Counted from the stretch's first letter, positions 53,076 through 62,568 are shown. The stretch is 64,000 nucleotides of DNA from Terriglobia bacterium (GCA_020072585.1 JAIQGL010000024.1:41132-105131), one strand, 5' to 3'. The notes: generated by a model from the letters alone, not told the origin. Numbers and translations are program-made.

Positions 53076-54122
53076 ATGAAAACTTCAAACCTTCGTGATA
53101 TAGCACTTGAAATAAACGATCGAGCGCATGCGTATGAGTTTGGTCAACTCCCCCAGCTACGCTCTGCACTGAAAGGGCGCCAGCGGCTTCCAAACAAGAT
53201 CTTCAGCGGCCACACCATTTTCGGCGATTTCGCCTTTCATCATGGAGGCAGGCATGAATTGCAGTTCAACATCGGCTGGGAGGAATTTGATGGAACGGTA
53301 TTCCTTCGTTATGGGGTAGCATTCTCTCTGGAACTTAGTTTCACCTTGAAAAGCATTGATCCTCTCGTGCCGAAGATCGCGCGATTTAACGAATTCTTGA
53401 GATTGTACGCCGATGACTATGGTGATTTCCGGATGTGGCAGTACTCAGACAAGGAGAGGAGTTCACTGTCCACTCCCGCGATGATTCCAGAGGAGTCCGT
53501 CCGCGAAGGTGTGTTCATCTTCATGGGAAAGATGCTGCCTTTAGACGCTCTGGATTATGACGCCATACTGCGCGATTTAGATCGACTGCTCCCCATTTAT
53601 CTCTTTGTCGAGTCCGAAGCGGTAGCGCCTTTTCCGGCGATCGATAAACAGAGTGGCTTTCAGTTCAGAGAAGGACACGTGCCAAAGCCGTCAGGCACCA
53701 CAATGAATCCAATAAAAAGGAAAATTGATGTGGTCCTTCGAGAAAATGAGCTACAAGGAATCCTTTTTGAAATCCTCAAGCAAAGAGGTTTCAAAGTAGG
53801 CACTGAGAACCCATCAGGCAATGGCGGAAGAATAGATGCAGTCGTCAAAATGAAAGAGGATGCTTTCTGGTTTTACGAAATAAAAGTTGCGAGCTCAGCC
53901 AGAGCGTGCATTCGTGAGGCACTTGCACAACTGTTGGAATATTCACACTGGCCGGGAGGGCAAGTCGCCGAAAGGCTGCTTATTATTGGCGAGCCTGAAG
54001 CAGACGAGGAAACAGTTCGATATCTTACGGACCTGCATAAAAAATTCCGGCTGCCGATTTATTACCAAAAGCTCGACCCAAAGAACAAGCTTTTGAGTAA
54101 GCCAGTGCCACACGTGAAGTGA
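53076..54122 (+). CDS. Putative PD-(D/E)XK nuclease-like protein C
   Basis: This 348-residue protein has a C-terminal nuclease-like core: LFEILKQRGF (Glu232), GGRIDAVVKM (Asp254), FWFYEIKVAS (Glu268-x-Lys270) and AREALAQLLEYS-like helix (Gln285, in IREALAQLLEYS). This is the complete D-ExK-Q pattern of restriction-type endonucleases. The first 200 residues are beta-rich and unrecognised, perhaps a target-recognition part. No methyltransferase is directly adjacent in the same operon; the fused enzyme at 54526 is downstream. Confidence 0.6.
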   Translation: MKTSNLRDIALEINDRAHAYEFGQLPQLRSALKGRQRLPNKIFSGHTIFGDFAFHHGGRHELQFNIGWEEFDGTVFLRYGVAFSLELSFTLKSIDPLVPKIARFNEFLRLYADDYGDFRMWQYSDKERSSLSTPAMIPEESVREGVFIFMGKMLPLDALDYDAILRDLDRLLPIYLFVESEAVAPFPAIDKQSGFQFREGHVPKPSGTTMNPIKRKIDVVLRENELQGILFEILKQRGFKVGTENPSGNGGRIDAVVKMKEDAFWFYEIKVASSARACIREALAQLLEYSHWPGGQVAERLLIIGEPEADEETVRYLTDLHKKFRLPIYYQKLDPKNKLLSKPVPHVK

Positions 54123-54525
54123 AATGAATCCCCATAAGGGGCAGCGTGCCTCAAGGGATTTGGCCGCCATTGCGTAAAAGCCGCGAGTCATTGTCGGGCA
54201 ACCGCAGCGCCTCCAGTTCCCGCTTGCAACGCAAGCCACACGAAAGTGCTGGTTGGGGCGCCCATTATGTGGATGTTCTTAGAAAACTGAAGAGATTCCC
54301 CGATTTGATTGATGCCGCAAGGGATTGGATATTTCAGTTGTTGTCTACCACAGAAAGTAGTTATTCCTGAGGAACGCTTCCTTTCTTGATACGCCTCACC
54401 ATCGATTACTCCATAGTTATCTTGTTTCTTTCCAATAGTTAGGCAAAACTCACCCTCGGTCATCTTTGCTTTGGCGGACCCAATACAACCCTATTCTAAG
54501 TCGCCCCATTAGGTGCAAGCCCGAC
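54123..54525. other. Gap of about 400 bases without a confident gene
   Basis: A plus-strand frame (54146-54370) ends with protein-like RKLKRFPDLIDAARDWIFQL but has no ribosome site and a poor N-terminus. It may be the tail of a decayed gene. Confidence 0.3.
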
Positions 54526-57441
54526 ATGTACGCTTCTGCCGGAAAACTCGTATTGACGATTCCTGAGTTTGTAACGAAATGGCAGAACACCAAACTTTCT
54601 GAACGATCCGCAGCGCAGTCGCACTTTATCGATCTTTGCACCGTTCTCGACCAACAGACTCCCGTTGACGTTGACTCCGAGGGAAACACCTACACGTTTG
54701 AGAAAGGCGTGGAAAAGAATTCCGGTGGAGATGGCTTTGCCGACGTGTGGAAGCGCAACTTCTTTGCATGGGAATATAAGCGCAAACATGAGAACCTGGC
54801 AAAAGCTTACCAGCAGCTCCTGAAATATCGCGAAGCGCTAGAGAATCCGCCGCTCCTTGTTGTTTGCGATTTGGAGAGGTTTGAGATTCACACAAACTGG
54901 ACGAATACCCCACCAGAGGTCTATTCGTTCTCCCTTCAAGATTTGGTCACGAACATTCCGACCGAAACCTGCAAAGTACCGCCAGTCGACGTATTACGAT
55001 CTCTTTTCACTGACCCGGAACGCCTCAAGCCTGGACAGACCACCGCACAAGTTACGACCCAAGCTGCAAAGGAATTTTCAACACTCGCTAAAGGTCTGCG
55101 GGATCGCGGCATTCCAGCCGAACGCGCTGCTCACTTTATCATGCGGCTGCTCTTCTGCTTGTTCGCCGAGGACATAGGGCTGCTCCCAGACCAACTCTTT
55201 ACTCGTCTCATTCAGAACAATCGTCGCAAGCCGGTAGAGTTCGCTAAGAAACTGCGCCAGCTATTTGCTGCTATGTCGACCGAGGGTGGTTCATTCGGTC
55301 CTGATGATATTCAGTATTTTGATGGCGGCCTGTTCATGGACGACAAAGCTTATGAACTCACCGCAGAAGAACTCGGCGTTCTGGCCCGAGCGGCACAACT
55401 CAATTGGGGCGGAATAGAGCCAGCAATATTTGGAACCTTGTTCGAGAGAATCCTTGATCCCGATAAGCGATCGCAGATCGGTGCACATTACACCAGCAAA
55501 GAAGACATCATGTTGATTGTCGAACCTGTGCTGATGGAGCCGCTAAGAAGGGAATGGGAAGTGGTTCGGCAAAAGGCAACCAAGCTCATTGAGGAAGGGC
55601 CGGGACGAAAGGGTAAGAATGTTCAGAAAGACCTTTCCAAATTGCTCGGCGATTTCGTCGCGAGAGTAGCGTCGGTGCGCGTTCTCGACCCGGCATGTGG
55701 AAGCGGTAATTTCCTTTATGTGGCTCTCAAGCTGCTTCTTGACCTCGAAAAACAAGTCAGCGTGTTCGCCAGCAGCAATCGGCTTTCTCGATTCTTTGTT
55801 CGCTGCCGACCAAACCAGCTATACGGCATTGAGAGCAATATCTATGCGCATCAAGTGGCCTCTGTTTCGGTCTGGATTGGGTTCCTGCAATGGCAGCGTG
55901 ACAATGGCATCATCATCACGGACAACCCCATCATGCAGCCGCTTGAAAGCATTAAGTGCATGGATGCGATTCTCGATCAAGGCCGGTTGTCTGAGCCGGA
56001 ATGGCCTGAAGTCGATGTCATCATTGGAAACCCGCCATTTCTTGGAGACAAGAAGATGCGGCAAGAGCTAGGCGACGAATATGTCAAAGAGCTGCGCCGT
56101 CTTTATGATGGGCGTGTTCCGGGCGGTGCCGATCTGGTGACGTTCTGGTTTGAGCGGGCGCGGCAGCAGGTACAAGCTGGGAAAGCACAGCGCGTGGGAC
56201 TTCTCGCAACCAATTCCATAAGCATGATAGCGAATCGTAAGGTCTTGGAAAGAATCAAGGAGACCGGTGACATCTTCATGGCGTGGAGTGACAAACCCTG
56301 GGTATTGGATGGTGCAGCGGTTCGCGTATCAGTGATTGGCTTCGATAATGGGACTCAAAAGGAAAAAATTCTTGATGGAGCACAGGTACTCAATATCAAT
56401 GCCGATCTAACTACGGGGTTGGACGTGACCTCCGCACAGCGCTTGAGTGAAAATCGGGAGCTATGTTTTCTCGGCATCATGAAGGGTGGACCGTTTGACG
56501 TTGACGACAAAACAGCGCAGCAAATGCTTTCCGCTCCTCTGAATCCCAATGGCAAACCCAATTCCGATGTTGTGAAGCGCAGGCTTGGCGGTCAAGATGT
56601 CACAGGAAAAGCGCGTGGCGGCTGGATTATCAACTTCGGACAGATGGACAAGGCTCAGGCAGCGCTATATGAACTGCCCTTCGAGTATGTGAAAAAACAC
56701 GTTAAGCCGCTTCGCGACAAGAAGCGTGATGCGATCATGCGTAGAGATTGGTGGTTGCCTGGCCGGTCGAGACCTGCTCTTCGGAAAGCGCTCTCGGGCC
56801 TCAAGCGCTGCATTGTAACCCCGGAGGTATCAAAGCATCGGATCTTCGCATGGATGGACACGGAAACCGTACCCGACCATAAGCTCCACGTTATCGCTCG
56901 TGCGGATGATTACATGTTCGGTGTTCTTCAATCTCGCATTCACGAAGCCTGGTCCCTCGCGCAGTGTTCTTGGATTGGGGTTGGCAATGATCCAAGTTAC
57001 TCATCATCGAGGACATTTGAAACATTCCCGTTCCCATGGCCGCCAGGCAAGGAGCCTGCGGTGGATTCACGCTTGAAAAAAATTGCTGACGCAGCGAGAG
57101 ACTTGGTAACTAAGCGGGATGCTTGGCTAAACCCTTCGGGCGCAACTGATGCGGAAAAGAGGAAGCGCACTCTTACGAAGCTGTACAACGCAAATCCTGA
57201 TTGGCTTCAGGATGCCAACCATAAACTCAATGAGGCGGTGCTTGGCGCTTATGGATGGCAGGGGAACCTGTCCGACAGCGAACTGTTGACCAGATTGCTT
57301 CTTTTGAACCGTGACCGCTTTGCAAAACAAGGGAACGACGTTGCAGTTTTGTTTCAAGAGGCAGAGTCGGAGCTGGAACCGAGGAAAGTTCCGACTTCGG
57401 TGCGCCGCTCAACAACGAAAAAGCGAATTTCACCCTCCTAA
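54526..57441 (+). CDS. MmeI-type (type IIL/IIG) fused restriction-methyltransferase
   Basis: This 971-residue single-chain enzyme has an N-terminal PD-(D/E)XK domain (GFADVW with Asp73; FFAWEYKR with Glu83-x-Lys85), a helical linker, and a gamma-class N6-adenine methyltransferase domain with motif I LDPACGSGNFLYVALK (about residue 387) and motif IV IIGNPPFLGDKK (about residue 501). A specificity-like region and helical C-terminus follow. Architecture and size match the MmeI family. It would methylate and cut the same target. MYASAGKLVL at 54526 is chosen over an upstream TTG. The UvrD-like gene follows after 53-60 bases. Confidence 0.85.
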   Translation: MYASAGKLVLTIPEFVTKWQNTKLSERSAAQSHFIDLCTVLDQQTPVDVDSEGNTYTFEKGVEKNSGGDGFADVWKRNFFAWEYKRKHENLAKAYQQLLKYREALENPPLLVVCDLERFEIHTNWTNTPPEVYSFSLQDLVTNIPTETCKVPPVDVLRSLFTDPERLKPGQTTAQVTTQAAKEFSTLAKGLRDRGIPAERAAHFIMRLLFCLFAEDIGLLPDQLFTRLIQNNRRKPVEFAKKLRQLFAAMSTEGGSFGPDDIQYFDGGLFMDDKAYELTAEELGVLARAAQLNWGGIEPAIFGTLFERILDPDKRSQIGAHYTSKEDIMLIVEPVLMEPLRREWEVVRQKATKLIEEGPGRKGKNVQKDLSKLLGDFVARVASVRVLDPACGSGNFLYVALKLLLDLEKQVSVFASSNRLSRFFVRCRPNQLYGIESNIYAHQVASVSVWIGFLQWQRDNGIIITDNPIMQPLESIKCMDAILDQGRLSEPEWPEVDVIIGNPPFLGDKKMRQELGDEYVKELRRLYDGRVPGGADLVTFWFERARQQVQAGKAQRVGLLATNSISMIANRKVLERIKETGDIFMAWSDKPWVLDGAAVRVSVIGFDNGTQKEKILDGAQVLNINADLTTGLDVTSAQRLSENRELCFLGIMKGGPFDVDDKTAQQMLSAPLNPNGKPNSDVVKRRLGGQDVTGKARGGWIINFGQMDKAQAALYELPFEYVKKHVKPLRDKKRDAIMRRDWWLPGRSRPALRKALSGLKRCIVTPEVSKHRIFAWMDTETVPDHKLHVIARADDYMFGVLQSRIHEAWSLAQCSWIGVGNDPSYSSSRTFETFPFPWPPGKEPAVDSRLKKIADAARDLVTKRDAWLNPSGATDAEKRKRTLTKLYNANPDWLQDANHKLNEAVLGAYGWQGNLSDSELLTRLLLLNRDRFAKQGNDVAVLFQEAESELEPRKVPTSVRRSTTKKRISPS

Positions 57442-57503
57442 TGCAATTGCTAACGCAGATGTGAAGTGATAAAGTCAGCTCACAAAATCTGTTCGTGCGC
57501 CAC

Positions 57504-59168
57504 ATGCTTACACCTACTCAAGAGCAGCAACAAGCCATCGATCTATTTGCTGGACGTGGGAGCCTGCGAATAGATGCTTATGCCGGAGCCGGTAAGACTT
57601 CGACCCTCCTGTTACTCGCACAGAGCACAGCGCGGCGAGGCTATTACCTGGCCTTCAATCGGGCTGCGAAAGATGCGGCAGTATTAAAGTTCCCACCCAA
57701 AGTTCAGTGCAAAACCACTCACGGCCTCGCATTCAATCCCATTAAGTCACGGTACGGCTATTCGGACGACAAGATGAGAGGGACGGCCAATGCAAATCTC
57801 ATTGCCGAGGCGTTGAGTCTGCCTGAGGATACGCCGGTCTCGGGCACTGTGTTCTTATCAAAGCGGTCGTATGCCGCAGCCTTGCGGAACGCCATGGCGC
57901 GGTTTCTTTACAGTGAGAATGATGCTCCCGGAGCCAAGCATTTTTGGCGAGTGGGGAAATTGGCCTCGATTGATCGCGCTGAATTCTTGAAGTTCACATC
58001 AGAAGCCAGTCGCGATCTCTTGCGTCTGTGGGAAGAAATGCAATATGAGGATTCGCGTATCCCGTTAGGGTATGACGGTTATCTAAAGCTCTGGGCTTTG
58101 GGGCGGCCTAGAATATCTGCCGATTATATTTTGCTCGATGAGGCCCAGGACTCTAATCCGGTTGTATTGAAAGTCCTTCGCGAACAATCATGCCAGATGG
58201 TGTATGTTGGCGATCCCTATCAACAGATTTACGAATGGCGCGGGGCTGTTAATGCAATGGAGCAAGTTGAAACCGACCGCAGAACTGCGCTGACTCAATC
58301 GTTTCGGTTTGGGGATGTGATCGCTTCTGGGGCTACGAAGGTGATTTCAAAATTGGGAGCGACTAAATCCCTACGCGGTACGTCGTCCTTGCTTTCGCAC
58401 ATCGGTCCTGTTCATCCGATTGCGATTTTATGTAGAAGCAATGCAGGTGTGATAGCCAGTCTCATCACTCACCAGAATGAGGGTGCCCGCACGTATGTGG
58501 TCGGTGGAACTATTGACCAACAGCGATTACTTGAGAATGTGAAGCGCCTAAAACGGAATATCCCGTCTGAGTTACCGGAATTTTTTGGGTTTGTGAATTG
58601 GGATGAAGTTGTTGACCACGTTGAGCAGGGGCACGATGAATCACTTCGATTGTTAGTCAATCTCGTGAAAAAATACGGCGAGGATCGCTTGCTCGTCGCG
58701 TTGAGGAGCTGCGTTAGCGAAGAGCGCAATGCACAGATCATTGTGTCAACAGCCCATAAGGCAAAAGGATGCGAGTGGGATGTTGTTCATGTTGATGGCG
58801 ATTTTGACGCCGCATTCATGCAATTGGAGCGTCCCGATGACCCGCAAATGAAGAAGTGGGATCTAGAGGCCGAAGGCAGATTATTCTATGTGGCCATGAC
58901 CCGCGCCAAATCAGCGGTCGAGCTGCCGCCTGGCGCTATGAGCTACTTTGGGATTCAGAATTCTCACACAGAACGCTTCGGTAAACCGTACATCGCGGAA
59001 CGCCCCGCGATTGCGATGAGAGCCGCAGCGCAAACGAACAGAACCTTCCCATCACCAAGTGCACGCCCTGCGCCGGTAATGCCACCCTCTCGACCAGCTC
59101 CGTCCCAGCCTCGTCAACCGCAGCCGCCTGGATTTCTGGAACGGATTCTCCGATCCATATTCAAGTAA
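57504..59168 (+). CDS. UvrD/Rep-like SF1 helicase
   Basis: This 554-residue helicase has TPTQEQQQAIDLF (Q motif), DAYAGAGKTSTLLLL (Walker A), ILLDEAQDSNP (motif II), VGDPYQQIYEWRGA (motif III), STAHKAKGCEWD and LFYVAMTRAKSAVE (motif VI). It is shorter than UvrD (about 720), and the last 60 residues are Pro/Ala-rich. Similar compact SF1 helicases are common beside restriction enzymes. GTG 57495 is an alternative start. It probably forms a unit with the fused restriction-methyltransferase upstream. Confidence 0.85.
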   Translation: MLTPTQEQQQAIDLFAGRGSLRIDAYAGAGKTSTLLLLAQSTARRGYYLAFNRAAKDAAVLKFPPKVQCKTTHGLAFNPIKSRYGYSDDKMRGTANANLIAEALSLPEDTPVSGTVFLSKRSYAAALRNAMARFLYSENDAPGAKHFWRVGKLASIDRAEFLKFTSEASRDLLRLWEEMQYEDSRIPLGYDGYLKLWALGRPRISADYILLDEAQDSNPVVLKVLREQSCQMVYVGDPYQQIYEWRGAVNAMEQVETDRRTALTQSFRFGDVIASGATKVISKLGATKSLRGTSSLLSHIGPVHPIAILCRSNAGVIASLITHQNEGARTYVVGGTIDQQRLLENVKRLKRNIPSELPEFFGFVNWDEVVDHVEQGHDESLRLLVNLVKKYGEDRLLVALRSCVSEERNAQIIVSTAHKAKGCEWDVVHVDGDFDAAFMQLERPDDPQMKKWDLEAEGRLFYVAMTRAKSAVELPPGAMSYFGIQNSHTERFGKPYIAERPAIAMRAAAQTNRTFPSPSARPAPVMPPSRPAPSQPRQPQPPGFLERILRSIFK

Positions 59169-59184
59169 ATCATGGAAGAGGCTT

Positions 59185-59685
59185 TCAAAGTTTCAGCGCC
59201 GCTCGTCCGCCTAAAATCGGAATTCCACGCGGAGTAGTCGCGTCAAGCACGAGATGCGATACGTAACCGGCAGCCAATCCGTTCAGAAAACCGGCTAATA
59301 AAATCCAGATGAATTCGGAAATTTCGGCCCACATCTGTTCCATTGGGGGTCGCTTGATCGGCAACCACTCGCCCGTTTCAGCTTCCTGAATCTGGGGCGC
59401 ACGGCACTTGGCTGCGTTCTGCCGACAAATAGCGGCCCAATTCGCCAAAGTCTGTTGCGCGTAGATCAATGCTGCGCCCACACCTGCGCTGTGGCAGACG
59501 CCACGATGCCAGGAGCACACGGCTGGTTCGAGCCAGTCAGGAGCCATACCGCCCACCATCCCACCAAGGGCACCGCCCATCATTTCTATCCAGAAGTGCG
59601 GCTTCGATTCCTGCTGTGCTTGAGCAGCGGCCAGAGCCAGTCCTGCAGCCGCGCCAACGTATTTATGTGTCTCTCTTCCAGCCAT
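59185..59685 (-). CDS. YdjM-like membrane-bound metal-dependent hydrolase (DUF457 family)
   Basis: This 166-residue protein carries GGMAPDWLEPA and WHRGVCHSAGVG, the Asp/His pattern of the YdjM family, and a membrane segment (FIWILLAGFLNGLAAGYVSH) followed by LDATTPRGIPI. The ATG at 59685 with AGGAGAG five bases upstream is preferred. Members are inner-membrane proteins of the phospholipase C/P1-nuclease-like group. It converges with the UvrD-like gene. Island cargo role is unknown. Confidence 0.75.
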   Translation of the reverse strand: MAGRETHKYVGAAAGLALAAAQAQQESKPHFWIEMMGGALGGMVGGMAPDWLEPAVCSWHRGVCHSAGVGAALIYAQQTLANWAAICRQNAAKCRAPQIQEAETGEWLPIKRPPMEQMWAEISEFIWILLAGFLNGLAAGYVSHLVLDATTPRGIPILGGRAALKL

Positions 59686-59912
59686 CAAATCTCTCCTTCG
59701 AAATGCAGCATAGCACCTGCTTATCAGCTTGTCGTGAATTGCGCCCCTTATTTTTTAACTCCCTCGCTCCAACCTTGCCATCACCATTCTTGCCAATTGC
59801 AAAGAGTCCGAAATCGTAGATAACATTTGGAAATTTTGCGCTTTCGCAAGGAGGAGACCTCAGTGGCATTAAGACGGACAATTAAGAGGACATCGAGACA
59901 TCGGTCGGCCCG

Positions 59913-60407
59913 ATGGTGGGTCACATCAATGTCTACCAGGTTCACCACCATTGCAGCAAATACAGCACGAATGACAATTGGCTCAATGACACGCAACCGC
60001 AAATCGGCATCGTGTCAGTGGGAGATGGAAACAGGTACGGGCATCCGACCGCTGAGTGTTTGGAGCGCCTGCACCAGCACAACGTAAAGACCTACTGGAC
60101 AGAAACAGGAAACGGCTTTGATCTAGACCCCGAATTTGATGTGGTCGCTGGAAACATCATTGTGGAGGTTGCGCCCAATGCTACATCGTACACAGTGCGC
60201 CACGGCTCTGTTGTGGAATCGTACCCGATAGCCGGAGGGTCAGTTACTCCCCCGCTGGGACCAGCGGCTCAATACGCTTGGAGCAAAAAATCCAAGGTCT
60301 ACCACTTTGCCAATTGCAAGTACGTGGAGAACATATCGCCGGAGAATTTGCAGACTGGCAGTACGCCGCCTGCCGGAAAGATCCTACACAAGGACTGCCC
60401 GAAATAG
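59913..60407 (+). CDS. C-terminal fragment of a ComEC-like metallo-beta-lactamase-fold protein
   Basis: The frame reads GHINVYQVHHHCSKYSTNDN and PQIGIVSVGDGNRYGHPTAE, which is the last part of a ComEC/Rec2-like hydrolase fold, then a small domain with SKVYHFANCKYVENIS and ILHKDC (Ada-type Cys/His site). The N-terminal two-thirds of the hydrolase, with its HxHxDH motif, is missing; a stop codon lies in frame ten codons before the ATG. It is therefore a truncated gene and unlikely to be active. Confidence 0.65.
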   Translation: MVGHINVYQVHHHCSKYSTNDNWLNDTQPQIGIVSVGDGNRYGHPTAECLERLHQHNVKTYWTETGNGFDLDPEFDVVAGNIIVEVAPNATSYTVRHGSVVESYPIAGGSVTPPLGPAAQYAWSKKSKVYHFANCKYVENISPENLQTGSTPPAGKILHKDCPK

Positions 60408-60416
60408 GAGCGCCAA

Positions 60417-60703
60417 ATGCGCATGATTCATGTCGTTGCCTCGCTGATCGTTCCCGTTCTCTTCCTCAACAGCCTGCCGCTATCCTGAAGCTGACGGGTG
60501 ACGAGGGCGCGAAACTCCACGGCCCACTTTTTCATAAAACTGATCCAGATGTAGTGGACAGCCCTAGGATTCTCGAATACAAAGCGCAAATTCAATTCCC
60601 GCCCATCTCAAGAGAGCTTGAGGCTATCAAACTCGTGCAGGGCGCAGTGCTTACTGTTGATGGACGGCGCTCAAGCGCGACAGTTGGCGGAACGGTGAAA
60701 TAG
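60417..60703 (+). pseudogene. Exported small protein, frameshifted
   Basis: An AGGAG site precedes ATG 60417, and the frame gives a signal peptide (MRMIHVVASLIVPVLFLNSL) before a stop at about 60500. The next frame continues directly with AAILKLTGDEGAKLHGPLFH and ends at 60701-60703. The join at about 60470-60485 implies one lost or gained base. Function is unknown. Confidence 0.55.
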
Positions 60704-60731
60704 TTATTTGCAGCCAAGCGCCGGAATTAGA

Positions 60732-60905
60732 ATGGGCAAAGGATGGAGTGCGACCAAGACTGCTGCTGAGACGTACACTGTGCAACTCGACATCGCTGAT
60801 GCCGCGAATGATGGACCCGCAATTTGGCAAGCCGATCTCAATAGCCGGAAGGTTCGATACGTGAACATGGCGGCGAAGTCAATGAGCTATCTTCCGCCTG
60901 ATTGA
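60732..60905 (+). CDS. Short fragment-like hypothetical protein
   Basis: The 57-residue frame (MGKGWSATKTAAETYTVQLD, then RKVRYVNMAAKSMSYLPPD) looks like the C-terminal end of a longer protein: conserved-looking tail, no ribosome site. It is probably the remnant of the same decayed block as the two genes before it. Confidence 0.35.
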   Translation: MGKGWSATKTAAETYTVQLDIADAANDGPAIWQADLNSRKVRYVNMAAKSMSYLPPD

Positions 60906-61077
60906 AGCAGTAATGGGGCGTACCCGAATCCTCACATTAAGCTTAAGGTTGAACTCAATTCAGTCACCTATTTAAAAGAGAATTTCTTTGCTTCTCGCCA
61001 ACCTTGGGATTAACATATACATGAAATTTGGCGATTTGCAAGCTCACGTCTAAGGGAACACGCACACGATAACCACC

Positions 61078-61590
61078 ATGCCCAAAAAGCCTGTTGTCAG
61101 GCCCAACCGTGGCAGCGCGTTAAGGCCAAGGGCCGAGACTCCCCGCCGCCATTTCCTCTACCTGGACGTTACAAAAGAGGAACAGCAAAAAATTCGCGAC
61201 TATTGCGTGCAACGGAAGATCAGCGTCAGCCAGTTTCTGGCCGACCTTGTTATCAAGGATGCCACCAAATCCAAGCCGAAACGCAAAGAAAAAGTTACGA
61301 TCCGGGCTGAATTTGAAGTAACCCCCGAGGAGCAAGAGAAATTGGAATTGCTTATCAGACTGCATCAGAAAGACTCGATTGGACAGTTCGTCAGCGAACT
61401 CCTGCGTCCGAACCTTCAAGTTCAGAAAGTGCACGCGCCGGCGGAAACAACGCCCCTTCGCTATTATTTATCGGAAGAAGAACATGCGATCGTCACCAAG
61501 CACATGGCCAGCAAAGGAATTGCAACGCGAAATTATGGCGCCCTGCTGGCGCTAAAGGCCATCGACAAAATCCGCAAGAAAGGGAAATAG
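61078..61590 (+). CDS. Putative triple ribbon-helix-helix-like DNA-binding protein
   Basis: The 170-residue protein has three related segments: FLYLDVTKEEQQKIRDYCVQ RKISVSQFLADLV, AEFEVTPEEQEKLELLIRLH, and RYYLSEEEHAIVTKHMASKG. Each is a short strand followed by two helices, as in ribbon-helix-helix (CopG/Arc/MobC-like) proteins. The N-terminus is basic. It may be an accessory regulator or mobilisation protein of the integrated element. The family is inferred from secondary-structure pattern. Confidence 0.5.
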   Translation: MPKKPVVRPNRGSALRPRAETPRRHFLYLDVTKEEQQKIRDYCVQRKISVSQFLADLVIKDATKSKPKRKEKVTIRAEFEVTPEEQEKLELLIRLHQKDSIGQFVSELLRPNLQVQKVHAPAETTPLRYYLSEEEHAIVTKHMASKGIATRNYGALLALKAIDKIRKKGK

Positions 61591-61805
61591 CCGCCCCGGC
61601 TCAGAAGGGCTGCAATACCGCTTTCGTCCAGCACGGGCTTATTCCAGAAGCGCTTCCTTTAGCCGTTTCTAGCTGCTAAAGAATGAGCAAATCTTCGTTC
61701 TTGACATGGACTGTATATTTGTTGATATTATATCCATGTATTCGGTAGCACTGCCAATTTGCATGGCAGCCGGTAGGCCCAGATGAGAACGGGGCTGGGA
61801 TTGAA

Positions 61806-62027
61806 ATGAAAGTTGCAAGCGACAAGATTGACCTCTACCGCGGCCTCTATTGGGCAAACCAAGGGCTTCTTAATGCCGTACATGCCCTACACCAAGCCGA
61901 AGCCCCCATTTCATCACTCTCGACAGAACAGCTCAACCATCAGCTACGCCGGACCCAGGCCATTATCGAGGAGACTCGGACGGTCATGAACCACATTTTG
62001 CGCGAATGGATTGAACGAAAAGAATGA
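61806..62027 (+). CDS. Small helical hypothetical protein
   Basis: This 73-residue all-alpha protein (KIDLYRGLYWANQGLLNAVH, then TQAIIEETRTVMNHILREWI) starts at ATG 61806. The upstream 130 bases are AT-rich (TGTTGATATTATATCCATG region at about 61712-61740) and may hold its promoter. No family is recognised; it is probably element-borne. Confidence 0.45.
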   Translation: MKVASDKIDLYRGLYWANQGLLNAVHALHQAEAPISSLSTEQLNHQLRRTQAIIEETRTVMNHILREWIERKE

Positions 62028-62163
62028 TTTCCGATCAGTCGATTGAACGGTTACATCGCAAGGGTGCTCATTCGATTTACAAGCCAATCGACGGTGAACA
62101 TCTTCGATGTTGTAAGAGTGCCGAAGTCACGTGATTTGGCATTCGATCTGACCCGCTGACAAC

Positions 62164-62198
62164 CCGCGCCCCTTGACAGCATTCGGGGCGCGGCCTTT
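62164..62198 (+). terminator. GC-rich terminator-like hairpin
   Basis: CCGCGCCCC-type stem (62164-62172) pairs with GGGGCGCGG (62185-62193) around a 12-base loop, followed by CCTTTTA. A short T run makes it a plausible terminator for the plus strand. Confidence 0.65.
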
Positions 62199-62276
62199 TA
62201 GGTCCACCATACCCGCAATTCGGACCACATCCAGGGATACGCGATTTAGCTGGAATTGTGAGTGGAACCAAGCATA

Positions 62277-62498
62277 ATGCAACACAGCCTGCACACAGGA
62301 GAGAACTTAAGGAAGACTGCGCCTGGGCTCTATGTCGATGGCCGGGGGGCCGAATACTTCTACTTGACTGACATGTTTGTGTGCGTATCTCAGAGAATGC
62401 TGAAAAATCCAAACCTCTACACGCCCGCCTTCATCGTGGACGTACTTGATGAACTTCGAGAATCCCTTCATCTGTTCCGCATGGAATTGATGGATTGA
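62277..62498 (+). CDS. Small hypothetical protein
   Basis: This 73-residue protein (MQHSLHTGENLRKTAPGLYV, then ELRESLHLFRMELMD) has a mixed fold with no motifs. GTG 62262 five codons upstream is an alternative start. It follows a terminator, so it has its own promoter. Function is unknown. Confidence 0.4.
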   Translation: MQHSLHTGENLRKTAPGLYVDGRGAEYFYLTDMFVCVSQRMLKNPNLYTPAFIVDVLDELRESLHLFRMELMD

Positions 62499-62568
62499 TC
62501 ACGGATATATTAATCACGCCCTTTCAGCTTTTTTCGAAGGACCAGCCTGTTCGCTCAGTCCGGCAGAT

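Noticed and set aside
54146..54370. 74-codon plus frame before the MmeI-type gene
   Set aside because: The C-terminal half looks coding, but the start and N-terminus do not; kept as a possible remnant only.
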